A stretch of DNA of 64,000 nucleotides from Hemibagrus wyckioides (GCF_019097595.1 NC_080710.1:5911780-5975779), one strand, 5' to 3'. Shown: positions 12,684 to 25,610, counted from the stretch's first letter. Notes: a model not told the origin generated them from the sequence alone. Program-made: numbers and translations.

Positions 12684-14205
12684 TGATTATTGACTCTGTT
12701 CTTGCGTTTGAAGCTCATGTAGATAATATCACTAGGGTAGCCTTCTTCCATCTCAGAAATATTGCCAAGAAATATGATGTCACTTCATGATGCAGAGAAA
12801 GTTCATGAAGTTCATGCTTTTGTTACCTCTAGGTTGGATTATTGTTATGCCTTACTGTCTGTATGTTCCAGTAGGAGCATAAACAAGCTCCAGTTAGTCC
12901 AGAACACAGCAGCTAGAGTCCTAACTAGAAAAAGAAGATATGAACACATCACTCCTATTTTAGCCACACTACATTGGCTCCCAGTCAAATTTCGCATTGA
13001 TTATAAAATTCTGTTAATGACCCATAAAGCAGTAAATGGTCTCACGCCACAGTACCTGAGCGATCTTTTAGTCTTTTATGATCCGCCACACCTACTCCGA
13101 TCAAAGGGTGCTGGTTACTTGGTAGTACTTCAAGTAGCAAAGGCTACAGCTTTCTCTTTCAAAGCCCCAAAGTTATGGAACAGCCTTCCAATTAGTGTTT
13201 GGGATTCAGACACAGTCTCAATGTTTAACTCTAGGCTGAAGACACATTTGTTTAGTCAAGCTTTTAATATATAGTTTTCTTAGGTAAAGGAGCAGATCTG
13301 GAAGGTTCATGGGCATAGAGTGTTTGGTGTTCTGGGATATTTGGATGCTGTCGCCTTACCACCCTCACAAGTCGCTCAGGTTTGCTGACTGAAGCGGTTG
13401 GACGCTTTATGTCTCAGGAAGCCTTCATGTCTGTCACCTTCTGGCTCTCCCTTTTAGTTATGCTGTCATAGCTAGTCTTGCCGGAGTCCCTGCCTGCACT
13501 TTACTGTACACATAATCTGCATTGTCTTAAACATCACATGATCAGAATCATACTTAATATCTTTCTCCTTCTCTCTCTGTCTTTCTCTGTCGAGCTATAC
13601 ACCCCCCTCCTGAGCTCCCAGTGTTTGCCAGTTCCATTGTGACCACTGCCCTACCCCTGGTCAGAGTCTCGTCGCTTGGTGGTGCCCACCGATGCTGTGG
13701 ATGGATCTGTGTGGACCAGGAGACAGCCATGGTCAGAGCCACTTGGGGACTTTCACACCATCACAGATCTGCCATTTCATCTGTCAGCTTCTGACAGCAA
13801 AGAACTAGAGTTTATAATGACCTTAGAAACTACACTGACCTAATAGTTCCTCATGGCCCATTGATTGCTGTTGTAGAAAGGACATTAATCAGTTACAATT
13901 ACATTATTTACTGTCCAGTGTCACCCAAATGAGGATGAGTTCCCTTCTGAGCCTGGTTCCTCTCAAGGTTTCTTCCTCATATCATCCTAGGGAGTTTTTC
14001 CTTGCCACCGTCACCACAGGCTTGCTCATTAGGGATAAAATAAAATAATTTAATAATTTAATTTAATAATTTATTATTATTTCTAAGCATTTAGTTATTT
14101 TTTTTATATTTTTGATTTCATTTTTTCCCCTCCCCTTTCTCTGTTTCTCTTCTTTTGTAAAGCTGCTTTGAGACAATGTTCATTGTAAAAGGTGCTATAC
14201 AAAAT
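12684..14205 (+). mobile_element. L2/CR1-like LINE, 5'-truncated
   Basis: The insert begins in the last third of a reverse transcriptase ORF and runs to a typical 3' end ('aaagctgctttgagacaatgttcattgtaaaaggtgctatac' region, 14158-14203). Text such as 'ccaaatgaggatgagttcccttctgagcctggttcctctcaaggtttc' (about 13925-13972) is a common fish LINE 3' UTR. Fragments of the same 3' UTR sit in intron 2 of B and C. Confidence 0.75.
12750..13274 (+). pseudogene. LINE reverse transcriptase C-terminal fragment
   Basis: About 170 open codons encode the end of an L2/CR1-type ORF2: HAFVTSRLDYCYALLSV, KLQLVQNTAARVLTRKRRYEHI, LHWLPVKFRIDYKILL, then LWNSLPISVWDSDT and FNSRLKTHLFSQAF near the stop. The polymerase catalytic core is absent because the copy is 5'-truncated. 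Confidence 0.8.
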
Positions 14206-14539
14206 ATATAGACACGTGTGTGCCTTTCCAAATCCTGTCCAATCAACTGAATTTACCACAGGTGGACTCCAATCAAAAATGATCAATGGAAACAGGATGC
14301 GCCTGAGCTCAATTTTGAGTGTCATGGCAAAGGCTGTGAATGTACATGTGATTTTTTTCTTTTTTTTTTCTTTTTTTTTAATTTGCAAAGATTTGAAACA
14401 AACTTCTTTCATGTTGTCATTATGGGGTATTGTTTGTAGAATTTTAAGGAAAATAAAGAATTTAATCCATTTAGGAATAAGGCTGTAACATAACACAATT
14501 TATAATGTGCAATATACAGCAAATTGCAAATTGATGTCC

Positions 14540-15172
14540 AGCTGAGGTAGTAGGTGTTATGTGGCAAGTCCAGAAAAAGGGCCCTAGGTATTCTCCTGGT
14601 TAAGAATAATTCTCTTCTTGTTTGCCTTCTAGGAGCAGAAGCACTTCCCTGACTGCAACAGAGAGAAGAGTTCATTGTTGGGACAGCTGAGGTCCTTCAT
14701 TATCTTCCTGGCCTTGCTCCAGCACCGCTTGCTGTATATAGTCTCCAGGTTAGGAATCACATTGCGGATGGTACGTTTAGCTGATCACACCACCCTCTGG
14801 AGAGCTTGCCTGTCCTGCTTGGTGCTGTTTCCAAACCAGGCTGTGATGCTTCCTGTCAGGATGCTCTCAATGGTGCAGGTGTAGAATATCTTTAGCACCT
14901 TTGAGGGCAGTTTAAAGTCCTTTAGGCGTCTGAGATGGTAAAGACGCTGCCGAGCCTTCCTCACCAGGGTGTTGACGTGACAGGACCATTACAGGTCCTG
15001 CGTAATGTGAACACCTAGGTACTGGAAACTGTACTGAAGTCCACTATCAGCTCCTTAGTCTTGCTGACCTTCAGGAGGAGATTGTTGTCCTGGCACCATG
15101 TATCCAAGTTTTTAATCTCCTCTTGATGGGTTGTCTCGTCGTTGTTGGAGATCAGGCCCACCACCACAGTTT
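14540..15172 (-). mobile_element. Antisense LINE reverse-transcriptase fragment
   Basis: On the minus strand this translates to consecutive pieces of a LINE ORF2 end: VGLISNNDETTHQEEIKNL, WCQDNNLLLKVSKTKELIVDF, then VRKARQRLYHLRRLKDFKL, FYTCTIESILTGSITAWFGN and KRTIRNVIPNLETIYSKRC. Internal stops make it dead. It ends exactly where duplication unit 1 begins. Confidence 0.7.
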
Positions 15173-15689
15173 ACAATAATGAGCACTGAATATTTGGTAG
15201 AATTGGGTAGAATCAAAACATAAACATCAGATAATATTTCTTGCTAATGTTATTTCTTGCCATTTTCAATGTTAACTAAGCATAGATTAAATGTAAATAA
15301 GTTGCTACTGTAACCAATATAACTAAGTTACATTTAGTGTTGCACAGAAAGTGCTAGAAAACCTAAAGTTACTGTATTAGGAACTATTAAGTGTTCATAC
15401 TTCACATTATGGCCTTTTCCATAAATAATCTTATGAAATCTTTTCAAGGAAAACTTATTAACAGCATTTGTTGTACAATACTCTGTGTACATTTTTGCTT
15501 TAGAAAGTATAACGTATTAGGCTCAACTTATTATTGTAGCCTGAAATAGTATCAGAGCTGCTAACTTTGAAAATTATTCCACACATTGACCAATCCAAAA
15601 TGTTTGTTAGACTAATCCACTAAGTTCTTATATCACTGCTGAAATTTTGAGAAATTCAGTTCTCTGCTGAGACTAAAATATATATTACC

Positions 15690-15843
15690 TTGCATCTAAT
15701 AACCACAAGCCTTCCTGAGTATACAGCTCCAGACTCATCATAAAAAAACAGAAGTGTGAAAATCAGAAACCTCAAACTTAAGAACAGGCTTGGGTATCTC
15801 ATATCTCATTTGACTGTGACTTGAGGCTTTATTGTTGAATTCT
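15690..15843 (+). promoter_or_regulatory. Pseudogene B exon 1 remnant, conserved block deleted
   Basis: This is homologous to C's upstream region and ends in the same donor, 'gaattct|gtaagtatg' (after 15843). The segment with 'gagcattagttgttggctggg', kept upstream of A, C, F and G, is absent: 'gagtata' joins directly to 'cagctccagac' at about 15718-15735. If that block is part of the promoter, B had weak or no promoter activity. Confidence 0.5.
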
Positions 15844-16176
15844 GTAAGTATGTTGTGGTAGTGTTGATCCAGATAACTAACTATTGTATATAACTTTTAA
15901 CTATTACCTTATTGTATTTAGTGTTGCTTGTTGTGTGATATCTATTTTGTTCATTGTTGAATGCATTCATGATGACCTCCATGTTTTCTCTGATTTATAT
16001 TCAAAGTAGAGGCTCTGCAGTTCAGCAGAATACTAATTCATACTTTGCGTTGGCATTTAACATTACAGGTGTTTACCCTACTTTTCATATTGGTTTATGC
16101 ATTTTTCCTTTCTGGTTTTTTTGTCGTTTTCTGTATCTTTATCCCTAGTATGACTGTTAAATGCTGAATACCAACG

Positions 16177-18316
16177 ATGTCGAACATCTCTGATTATTTG
16201 GACAGTGTAACATCCAGGTAAGGACACATTCAATTCCAAATATCAAAGGGAGTTAAACGTACTTTTAAAGCAAATTAAAATATTTTCATGCATGTAAATT
16301 TGCCTTCAAGAAAAGCAGTACTGAGAATACATCTGCTTCTGCTAGGTTTTTGCTTGTCTTCTTACAATTAGGGGAAGTATACTTGAAACGAATGGACATA
16401 TTTCTTTAAAAATAAGTATGAAGTTGTTTTGTTTTGGTTTGAGCGTTTCCACCTGTTGCAGCCCTATTATTAATTAAAAAAAAAAAAGAATTTGGGTCAT
16501 ATTGAACTTCATATCCATGATAGTGAAACGAAGGAAAGTGTAATTATTCTGCACTACATGTCACAGTCACTTATATTCACAAGGTACTAAACCAAGCTTG
16601 TGAAAATGCATTGTGCGGCATGTGGTATGTTTAGCATATTTCATATTATTGATAAACAAAGTCATGTTTATGTATTTTGATGTATTTAAGTGGCATCCTG
16701 TAGATGTTTAAGTGAATTTACAGCCCCCAAAAAAACTTTTAGCATGACATATTGTCTGTACACCATACTTACAGACAGTGGCACTTGATTGATATTGCTT
16801 CTTGTTTGAGTCAGTAAGAAAAAGAAGTAGCTGAGACACACCTTGTATTATAGTGCATAAATCAACAATTATATCTGTGATCTGAAGGTGTATAATTTTA
16901 GTGTATAATACCCTATGTCATGTACTTATGTAATAATATGTTTATTTTTAATGATATAATTTAAGTATAATGATTAAGTTAATTTACTGTCTATTGTCTT
17001 CCAAATGAGGATGGGTTCCCTTCTGAGTCTGGTTCCTCTTAAGGTTTCTTGCTCGTATTATCTCTGTTTTTTGTTTTTTTTATTACCTTGCCACAGTTGC
17101 CTCAGGCTTGCTCATTAGGTATAAATGTTAGAGATAAATAGTAACTTAAGTTTAAACTTTAGAATTTTTTCTGTATCTATACGTCTGTAAAATCTGCTTT
17201 GAGAAAATGACCATTGTTAAGTGTACTAGACAAATCAACTGAACTGAATTAATAACTCTTTCCTTATACTTTACAGCATAATGACAACAGAGTATTACTC
17301 TTAAGAATATGACCCTGAGGCAGAACCATGTAATTACAATAAAGCTGGACAACATTTTCTCCCGGCTCTCTACTCGCTTTTCTTTGTGGTCGGATTCCTG
17401 GGCAACATGCTGGTGCTGTGGGTGATCCTGAGAGGCATTCAGATGAAAAGCATGACTGATGTTTCTCTCCTGAACCTGGCCATCACTGATCTTCTGCTAC
17501 TCTTCAATCTCCCCTTCCTGGCTCACTATGCAAGGGATACCTGGGTTTTTGGTAATGCCATGTGCAGGCTGGTCCTCAGTATGTACTATATTGGATTTTA
17601 TGCTGGCATTTTCTTTATCGTGTTGATGAGCATCGACAGATACTTGGCTATCATCCATGCTGTGTTTGCCATAAGAATTCAATCAAAAATGTTTGGGATT
17701 TTAGCTAGCATGGGCATTTGGAGTCTAGCTATAGCATCATCATTTCCTCAGCTACTGCACTTTGGGGTCGAAAATGATGATACGCTAGTTTGTAGTGCTT
17801 ATCCAAAGTATGGTGACCACAGTGATGTTAGAAGTACAGCTTTCATAAGAATGAACATTTTAGGCCTGCTAATTCCACTGATTGTTGTGGGATTTTGCTA
17901 CTCAGTGGTGCTCCAGAGGCTTCAGACCATAGATTCTTCTAAAAATCTGGCCATTCATCTTGTTTTTATGGTCATTGTGTCTTTTTCTGCTGTTGGGCAC
18001 CGTACAACATTGCAGCTCTCCTCAAAGCACTGGAGTTTAGGAAGATCCTGAATCTATCTTGTACAGGCAGCATTAATATTCAATTGGCACTGGAAGTCAC
18101 TGAAGTCATAGCATACTCACACAGCTGCCTCAATCCATTCCTGTATGCATTGTGGGGGAAAAGTTCAGGAGGCAACTCGCCAGGCTCCTGCAACAGATGC
18201 TATGTGTCGATGTGCAGTGTATGAAGAGCTACATGACCCCAGCTGCATCCTCTGTGTATGCACAGAGCACAAGTGTGGATGAACACATAGTTAGTATGAA
18301 TGGTGGAGGAGCATGA
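16177..18316 (+). pseudogene. Chemokine receptor B, pseudogene
   Basis: This is the duplicate of gene C. Exon 2 is 16177-16217 (13 codons plus 2 nt) and exon 3 starts at 17277 after 'ttacag'. The splice sites look usable, but the body is broken. A TAA at 17302-17304 replaces the second tyrosine codon of YYSYEY. One base is missing in helix 6 at about 17978 (near 'gtcattgtgtctttttc'), and another in helix 7 at about 18149 ('tatgcattgtggggg'). Helices 1-5 remain open (17386-18051), including DRYLAIIHAVFAIRIQSK. Some of its changes hit conserved residues, for example SLAIASSFPQ and KNLAIHL, which fits relaxed constraint. Confidence 0.88.
16985..17260 (+). repeat. LINE 3' UTR fragment in intron 2 of B
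   Basis: It carries 'ccaaatgaggatgggttcccttctgag' and 'cttgctcattaggtataaat', then 'tttgagaaaatgaccattgttaagtg', the same 3' UTR as the LINE at 12684-14205. A shorter version sits at the same place in gene C (31035-31170), so the insertion predates the duplication. Confidence 0.65.
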
Positions 18317-19733
18317 CATTTTATTCATGCAAATAAATCTCATTTAGTATCATCTTATATATCTTTTTATATATTCCTGTTTATATAATCTGTACTTTTA
18401 GGTAAGTACAGATTACTGTTCAATGCATTTCTATAAAGCATACTTTCAGAAAAAAGGGATTGATATACTGTATCAATACTGTATCAATATACTGCTAAAA
18501 AAAAGGAAAGGTACAGTATGAAACATTAGTGTTAGATGAGAACAGACACTGATGCCAAATGAAAAATCCTGATATGCAGTCATTCAGATAATCCCAAATG
18601 TGTGACTGTATCTACAAATGTGAGTCAAGTAGAAGCAGGAAGCAGAAGCAGGTCACTCTGTTTTTTTCCCTCCTAACCTTGGCAAACCATATATTTCTTG
18701 ATTTTGCTTTGTACGCAAGACACATCACAAGGGTCTCTTAGTTCTTTGTGGCAAGAGTGCTAGAAAGACCCACATATAGATGTTTTTGGTTAGGTGCCCA
18801 CATCCTTTTGGCCTGTATGTATCTTTAACTTGTAAAAAAAGAATTTAGATAAATATTTAGAAATATTTAAAGTATACATAAATATTTTTTAGAGTAAAGC
18901 TTAGATTTTATTTGCTTTAACTATGTGTATATGCACTCAATATTGCTGTTGATTGTTTAGAGCGTCATTTGTGTAATCAGAAATGACCAGTGTTTAGAGT
19001 TGTCATATACATAAACTCAAGAACCGTTTACCTAGACAGAAAATACAAGGAAAAACTATGTAAACTCTGGTAAACATGGCAACAACAAAAGAAAGCAGAT
19101 CTTAAATATGGTAGCTGATGGGGAAACATGAAACAAGTTTGAATCATTAATGAAACATGTGACATGGTCATGTGATGTCCTGGTTGATGGGTAATGTAGT
19201 TCGTCTCTTTTATTGTGCATAAATTGCATATTTCTTCACTATTCCAGACAGTACAATTAAGTACACACCTTTTTCTCCTTTTTCCTTATTATGGTTAGTG
19301 TTTGAGTTTGAAACTATTGAAATGTCAGTACTTTTTACTACTGCATATGACAAAACATGTCTGATGAACTGGAAAATGTTTGACTCTGATGTGTCATCTG
19401 TGAATCCCGAGATATACACAACATACAAAGATGAACTATTTGTAGCTTTCTATGTAAAAGTAAAAAATATCTACACTTTTGCACAAAGGTATTATTCAAA
19501 TTCATCAGATTGTATAAGAATGTATTTAAAATGTAAAACTGCTAGTTCTAATGAATGTTAGACAGTGCTGCACTGGATTGCTTTATTTTTGTAAATAAAA
19601 TTGTAAGGACAAACAATTAGTTGTCTTTGTCGAACTGAATAATTATGATTATTATTATTTGTGGTGGTGGTGGTTTATTTTTATGTGGTATATTGATTAT
19701 TAAATGATTATAATGGGATATTAACCCTCACCT
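18317..19733. other. 3' flank of B within the duplication unit
   Basis: No gene was seen. The sequence follows C's 3' flank (32232-33830) closely. The 87-codon frame at 19298-19561 is disrupted in the partner copy, so I do not call it coding. Confidence 0.5.
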
Positions 19734-20225
19734 TCATAACAACATTTCCACAGTGAAACATAGTGTTGGTAGCATACCATTACCTTTGGACGACATTAGA
19801 AATATTGAAGTGGGAGGCAAAATCCACACAGTTTGCAAAATTATTTGTAAAGAAAAACCAAAAAGGTTTGTGTAATTCACTGCTGTTGCTGTGAAGCCCA
19901 TAATTTTGTTCAGCCAATTGCTCCCAGAAGTCATATAGTCCACAGCTATTTTGTGTAGAGTCCTTACTAGTAGTGGTGCTTATTAATACGTATTTTTACT
20001 ATGCTCATCCGTATTCCTCATGAATTCTTCAACAACTGTTGCATTCTATTGTATGCATACTTTCCAAAGAGATTGTATGCATGGTCCTTTCTTCCTCCAC
20101 GCTTTGCCCTTTCCACCACTGTACTAATGGTTAATCTTGTTTCCAGAACTGTTTTTGGCTCATCTCTGTACTCCTTGGTGAATTTGGCTTTCTGATTCTT
20201 ACAGCTGATGAATGATTTTTATTTT
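19734..20225. mobile_element. Ancient Tc1-like fragment, unit 1
   Basis: It contains 'ccacagtgaaacatagtgttggtagcat' and then antisense-like Tc1 text ('ctttccaccactgtactaatggttaatctt', 'ggctcatctctgtact'). The same fragment is at 33841-34300, so it was present before the duplication. No open transposase remains. Confidence 0.45.
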
Positions 20226-20699
20226 GAGTGGTTTGGCCTTTATAGTTCTGCTCTCAAAGTCCTCTTTGAGCAGTGGATTTTTCAGTCCTAGCAGGAACTG
20301 AAGACACCTTACTTGTGATATCTAGCAGGAACTGAAAACACATTCAGTAAAGACTTGCCATCACTAGGGAAGAAACACTGCATGTGTTGATGTCTATATA
20401 AGGAACTGGCTGGCTTAATTTATAATAATCTGCAAATTGTGTTTAAAATTTTGTGAAGTCAGATAGTCTTAAACAAGGTTATTAAATGTAAGCACACATA
20501 TAACTGACTGCCTAATATATAAATGCAGAGATATTATATACCTGCTATTTTGGTGAAGAGGAGGGTGGGAACAGAGACAGTAAAAAAAACATTTTTACGT
20601 GAGTGCTAATCTCACATTAATTTTTGTTTTGCATGCCTGAACCTATAAATCCTGCTCATTCAGACCACAGCATGGACACTATTCAGGTGAACTTATTCA

Positions 20700-21310
20700 T
20701 CAAAATCAGAAACACTTTATTTGCCAAATATAAGTACAAAAAAATTGAACTAGGCATATCAGCACAAAAACATATGCAACAGATAAGTGTGTGAACATAA
20801 AGTCATACAGACCTACAAAGGTGCAGACACAAATACTGTACAATTAATGATACAAACCGTTCGATACAACAATACAAATAAGATAAAATACAAAACCCTG
20901 TCATTTAACCACAACCTTATGGTACAGCTGAACTCAACCAAGCCAGAAACCATGCAGTGACTTTCGATAGACCAACTGTACAGACCACATTTCTGCATGC
21001 AACTACTGCAAGGCACTACTCCCGGGCATCCCAGTCAACTCCGTTAAACCCTTTCAGATGATTCAAATTGCAGGAGGATGCCTTGTTTTTTCAACCACTC
21101 CAAAAGGACCCACGTCACAACTCTCTTCGTTTTCCTCCAATGGCTTTCTGTAGCTGCCCCACATCAAATTCAAGGCATTAATGCTCACATGCAAGGACTT
21201 ATATGGAACAGCACACCACAACACTCTTTTTAAGGTTTATTCTCCCTCCCACTACTTCTACATGAATTGACAGCTGCTATTGGCCAGTCTGATTTCTTTC
21301 AATTTACTGA
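20700..21310. repeat. Degenerate LINE remnants in unit 1
   Basis: The part near 20706-20760 ('aaaatcagaaacactttatttgccaa') is a common fish LINE end. The part near 21100-21220 translates loosely to an ORF2 end, with text such as 'cttcgttttcctccaatggctttctgtagctg'. Stops are frequent. Part of it is missing from unit 2. Confidence 0.4.
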
Positions 21311-21914
21311 AGCCTGGTCTTTAAGCTAAAGGAGGCTGAGGTAACTGATGATAAGATGTTTTTGTTGAAAAGCTGTGACAAAGCTAGACGAGTTTTTGTG
21401 AGGTCCGTTGAAGGCAGTTGGTGTTTAGTGATTATGCTTATTATGTTTATTTTCCATTTGAGGTCTTTAAACATGTTGGTCTTTGAATTTGTATGACTCC
21501 ACCTTAATGACTGTGTGGTTGCTGAATTCCAGGGGGTAATGGGCAGATGGTTTCTTACAAAAACAAGCGCCTCTACTGTTTTCTGTATATGTTGCTTTCA
21601 GTAAAGACAGATGGGTGACCTCATTCCCGTTGGCAGATCCACCGTTATTGCTAACGAGGCTTAAACTGTGTTATGTAAACTGTAACTGCATGTTACAGTT
21701 GAAGTTTATATATATCTGCTGCCTTGTGGAGGCCCACTGCTGATGGATAGGGTCCCATTGTATTAAAGTCAGTGACAACTGTATTAAAGTCAGTGTCTCA
21801 AACATGACACTGGCACAGGAGTGTGGAGAATAGACATAATTAAGGACATAGTACATACTTCTCTTTCTAGGATTTCAGTACAACCAATTTAGGTTATATT
21901 GTCCTTCTTTGGAT

Positions 21915-24900
21915 GGGTGATGTTGAGCTTGAAAGAGAAGCCACAGTTTGACCGGGCTCATGCCCAAACCCAATCCGCCACCCAGACCCTTCATCGTTAG
22001 GGTTCACTTCTACCACATTCGTGAACAGATTCTCCAAATGGTATGCCAAAACGGAAAGCTTGATTGATGGAGCTTGATTCTGCTTTGGACATCCTGCCAG
22101 ATTATGAATCACTCAGGTAATGCAGAGTAGCTTTTCACGGATCCTCAGAAAGCGATGGAATATGTGAAAAACTCTCAGACAGCTGAAGAACTGCAGACTC
22201 ACCTTAGCAGATGGGAACTCCTTATATGTTCTATTTGCAGTCTTTTGGGGACATTGTCCACCCCACAGCTTTTCAAGTTACTTTACCTCTGTGTTATCTG
22301 GAAGAATCACACTTTGTCTTGACCAGTGTGCTATTGTTTTCCTATTTTTACTCCTAAAATCGCCTTTTTAATTTTGCAGCATGTGTTGCCTAGTGTGCTA
22401 TTTTATTTTTTTATTACTGTTTTTTTTCTCCTTTTAACTTTTATTTTTTACAATTTTGCATAATGCGCTGGTCTGTAGTCTGCCTGTTTTTTGATCTGAA
22501 ACGGATTTGACTCAAATTTAACATTTTTTTCTTTTTCTGTTAAGTGTTAACTGAATAGACACCTAGGTTGTGGTCTGTGTAAATTACTTTATGCCTGTTC
22601 ACCTAATGATACACTCAATTTAGGTTTTGTGTATCCTAGACGCTAAGGCCATTGTTTGTGTTTTCTTGTCTTATATGGGGTCTTGCAAACACCGGGTTCA
22701 GGGAGGTGTTGGAGCAGGTGGGGGTTACAGGTTTGTTGTTTTTCAGAATATTTTGTTTTATTTCTTTTTTTCTCTCCTTTTCCTACTGTTGTGGCTATAT
22801 ATTATGCATTGCACAATCCATTCTCTTTGTTCATTTTCAACATCTCTGTATGTATCGTCAATATATTTTCTCTCACCTTTATATCTATAAACAGAGTCAT
22901 TAATTTTGTAAGCAGGAATGTAAAGGCCGTTCTAAGATTAACCAATTGATAACTCACCTGGATGGCTTACAAGCCAGGTCTTTTTACAGGAAACCCATCT
23001 TAATATTTCTGACTAAATTGCATAGAAGATGGGTCTCAATCTTTTCACTCCTTATTTTCTGGTAGAGCAATGGGAGTCGCTATCCTTAATCATAAAGATA
23101 TTTCTTTTAATCCCTCAGATTAAAAGTAAGAGAGTGCTGGCTGACCGTAATTGCAGATACATCATAGTATCTGGGCTACTGTTTATCAGGGGAGATTTCA
23201 ATCTTTGCTTAAATCCTCAACTTGATAGAGCTTCTCAAAGAGGAACGATCATCTCAAAGTCAGCAAAAATAATAAATTCTTTTCTTAATGATTATGCTGT
23301 CACAGATGTTTGGTGACTTCTGAACCCATTTACACGTAGCTTCTTTTCCCATGCTCATCAATCTTTCTACCGCGTTGATTACTTTTTAATTCGACAACTC
23401 TTACCATTGGTTCAACATTGTACTTACAATGTACTTACAATGCAATTGTCATTTCAGACCATTCTCCCCTTACTTTAGGCTTGAAGTTTGAATGTAGGTA
23501 CACGCAGCGCCCACTCTGGAGGCTGAATGTTTGCTTGCTAACTATTGAGGACTTTGTCCAGACTATTTCTTCCCAAATAGACTTTTTTATCAGTGTGAAT
23601 GCCATATATAACACACAGCACAATTTGGGAAAAATCTAAAGCCTATATTTGAGGTCAAATTACATCTTACACGTCATTTGAAAAGAACAAACAGAGGAGC
23701 TCTATGGAAGATTGTATTTCACAGTTAGTCATCCATCATACTTAAAGAATATCTTCTCTTAAAAACAATTTTGACACCCTTTCTACTGTTGCTATTGAAG
23801 AGATGTTGATTAAATCAAGACATGTCTATTATGAGTATGGGGAGAAGGCAAACAAGGTCTTAGCCCATCAGCTCAGACAATCCTCTGCTTCCCATGTTAT
23901 TCCAGCTATTAAAGCACACAAAACCTTATTGTCAGATCATCACGAAATCATAATTAATTTTTGGAATTTTATCAGTTATTGTATTCTTCTGAACAAATCT
24001 CTGATTATGAGGACTTTCATAATGTTTTAAAAGATCTCTTACTACTTCAGATCAATACTAAAGCTGTGCAATATTTGGATGGCCCTATTTCTTTAGATGA
24101 GGTTCACTACACCATTTCAGCCATGCAGTGTGGTAGCCCTGAACCAAATGGCTTTCCGGTTACATTTTTAAAGAAATTTTTTGACCACACTTTATACATC
24201 CCTCTCCCAAAGAAATGCTTTGTGGGAAGATGACTTAAAAATGGTTATTTGTCTTACATAGAATACACAAGTCTTCAGTATGTGCAAGACATGAACTTCT
24301 GCAGTGCAAAGTTGTACATCATGTACACTGGACAAAGTTCAAACTATCTAAGCCCTTTCAGCATATAGATCCTGCTTGTGATCGCTGTAGGTCTATCCCA
24401 GCCTCTCATACACATATGTTTTGGTCCTGTATAAAGTGTAGGGACTTCTGGCCTACTGTTTTTGAAACTGTCTCTGGTTTTTAAGGTAAATCAATCTCCC
24501 CTTGCCCACTGATAGCCATTTTTGGAATTATTCCCGTATCATATAATCTTACAAAGATACAATCCTATTGTATAGCTTTTATCATGCTGTTAGCCAAACA
24601 ACTAATATTGCTGAAGTGGAAGGATCAGAGGCCTCCAATTCCAACACAATGGATTCGCAATTTTAAAGTTGGAAAAAATCAAACATTCTAAAAGAGGCTC
24701 ATCTAGCCAGTTTAATAAAGCTTGGGGCCCATGTCAGAGAACATGTTTCATTGTCGGACATAGACTGAATCTTAGTCTTAGCATTTTTTTGTTTTTCTTC
24801 ATCAGTTAAACTTTATTGTATCATACTGATTGTGCATTTTCATTGTGTTTCTAAGGCAAACTTTTCCCCCCCCCCCCCATTTTTAAAAATTATCATTATT

Positions 24901-25015
24901 TTTATTATTATAATTTATCTATTGCATTAATAAGTAGATTTTGTCTTTTGTTCTGCATTGTTTTCTTCTTTTTTGTAATACTGTCCTAAAACTCATGAAT
25001 AAAGTTAAACTTTTT
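21915..25015 (+). mobile_element. L1-like LINE, decayed
   Basis: The order of remnants on the plus strand fits an L1-like element. There is an ORF1 end (PKPNPPPRPFIVRVHFYHIR at about 21963-22020) and an endonuclease (GDFNLCLNPQLDRASQRG, then KSAKIINSFLNDYAVTDVW at 23190-23316; a ...FSHAHQSFYRVDYFLI reading; then ISDHSPLTLGL at about 23450). Next come connecting parts (EKANKVLAHQLRQSSASHVI at 23850; SLDEVHYTISAMQCGSPEPNGFP at 24093) and a C-terminal zinc-knuckle-like part (RHELLQCKVVHHVHWTKFKL at about 24285; CDRCRSIPASHTHMFWSC at about 24375). Most of the polymerase core between 24200 and 24270 is deleted. The tail ends in poly(T/A)-rich sequence near 25010. Confidence 0.75.
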
Positions 25016-25610
25016 TTTTTATTGTTATTGCGTTCTGTTCCAAAACCAAAGGGCTAATCCAACGAATTGTGAAAAAGGTCAGGTGAGACGCAAACAAATA
25101 AATTCATAAACAAATGCACCAAAGTAAAATTCAAACCAGTAAAAAGGAAACAATAGCTCTTATTGGAAATTTTATGAAATGGCCATGACAACAAAAGTAG
25201 AGTCTCGATAATGTGGATGAGGGTGCCCTCTGTTTGTTTGGCAAGGAATTATTCCAGACGGATATGTCAGAACTCGGCTTTTAACGTGCAGCACCAAAAG
25301 AACTGGAATCCAACTAAAAACATTCTGGACAATTCATTGAATGTCACAAAGTACATCTACCAATACCACAAGGTTTGTAAACAGTATGATGAACCTAAAG
25401 GTGCTGGGTTCCATCTAAAGACATACTGGACAATTAACCCATTATCAAATATCACAGCTATATCACCAGGCTAATGTTTTCAATATTTCACATTTAAATT
25501 TTATTTGTCACATACACAATCATACGACAGTACGACATGACTTATTATGACTGCCCTTGTTATATAAAAATAGTCAGATAAAATCAGAAGTTAAAAATGG
25601 AATTAACAGA
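25016..25610. repeat. Dispersed repeat, copy 2 (partner at 10125)
   Basis: This matches 10125-10735 in the same orientation with small indels. The shared short frame (AFNVQHxKNWNPTKNILDNS then NVTKYIYQYHKVCKQYD) is partly kept. It sits directly after the L1-like tail. Confidence 0.6.

Larger units (their letters stand above)
10747..14497 (-). mobile_element. Second Tc1-like transposon, split by two insertions
   Basis: The left end (10747, 'cagtgcatcctgaaagtatt') and the subterminal text to about 10960 recur inverted at about 14335-14497. Examples are 'ttattccaaaatggattaaa' against 'tttaatccatttaggaataa', and 'ataccccataatgacaacgtg' against 'catgttgtcattatggggtat'. The outermost right end is missing. 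The transposase runs on the minus strand. Foreign sequence sits at 11821-12660 and 12684-14205, leaving a 23-bp island of transposon sequence at 12661-12683 between the two. Confidence 0.75.
15175..21912. repeat. Segmental duplication unit 1 (partner 28750-35510)
   Basis: The whole stretch is collinear with 28750-35510 in the same orientation. Landmarks at both ends match: 'acaataatgag' then 'aatatttcttgcta' at the left, and 'ttatattgtccttctttgga' at the right. The unit holds one receptor gene, here dead (B). Differences are a roughly 95-bp promoter-proximal block missing here at about 15725, and about 0.5 kb present here (about 21150-21680) but missing from unit 2. Confidence 0.85.

Noticed and set aside
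19298..19561. 87-codon frame in the flank of pseudogene B
   Set aside because: The duplicate at about 33390-33660 breaks the frame with indels, so it is not conserved.
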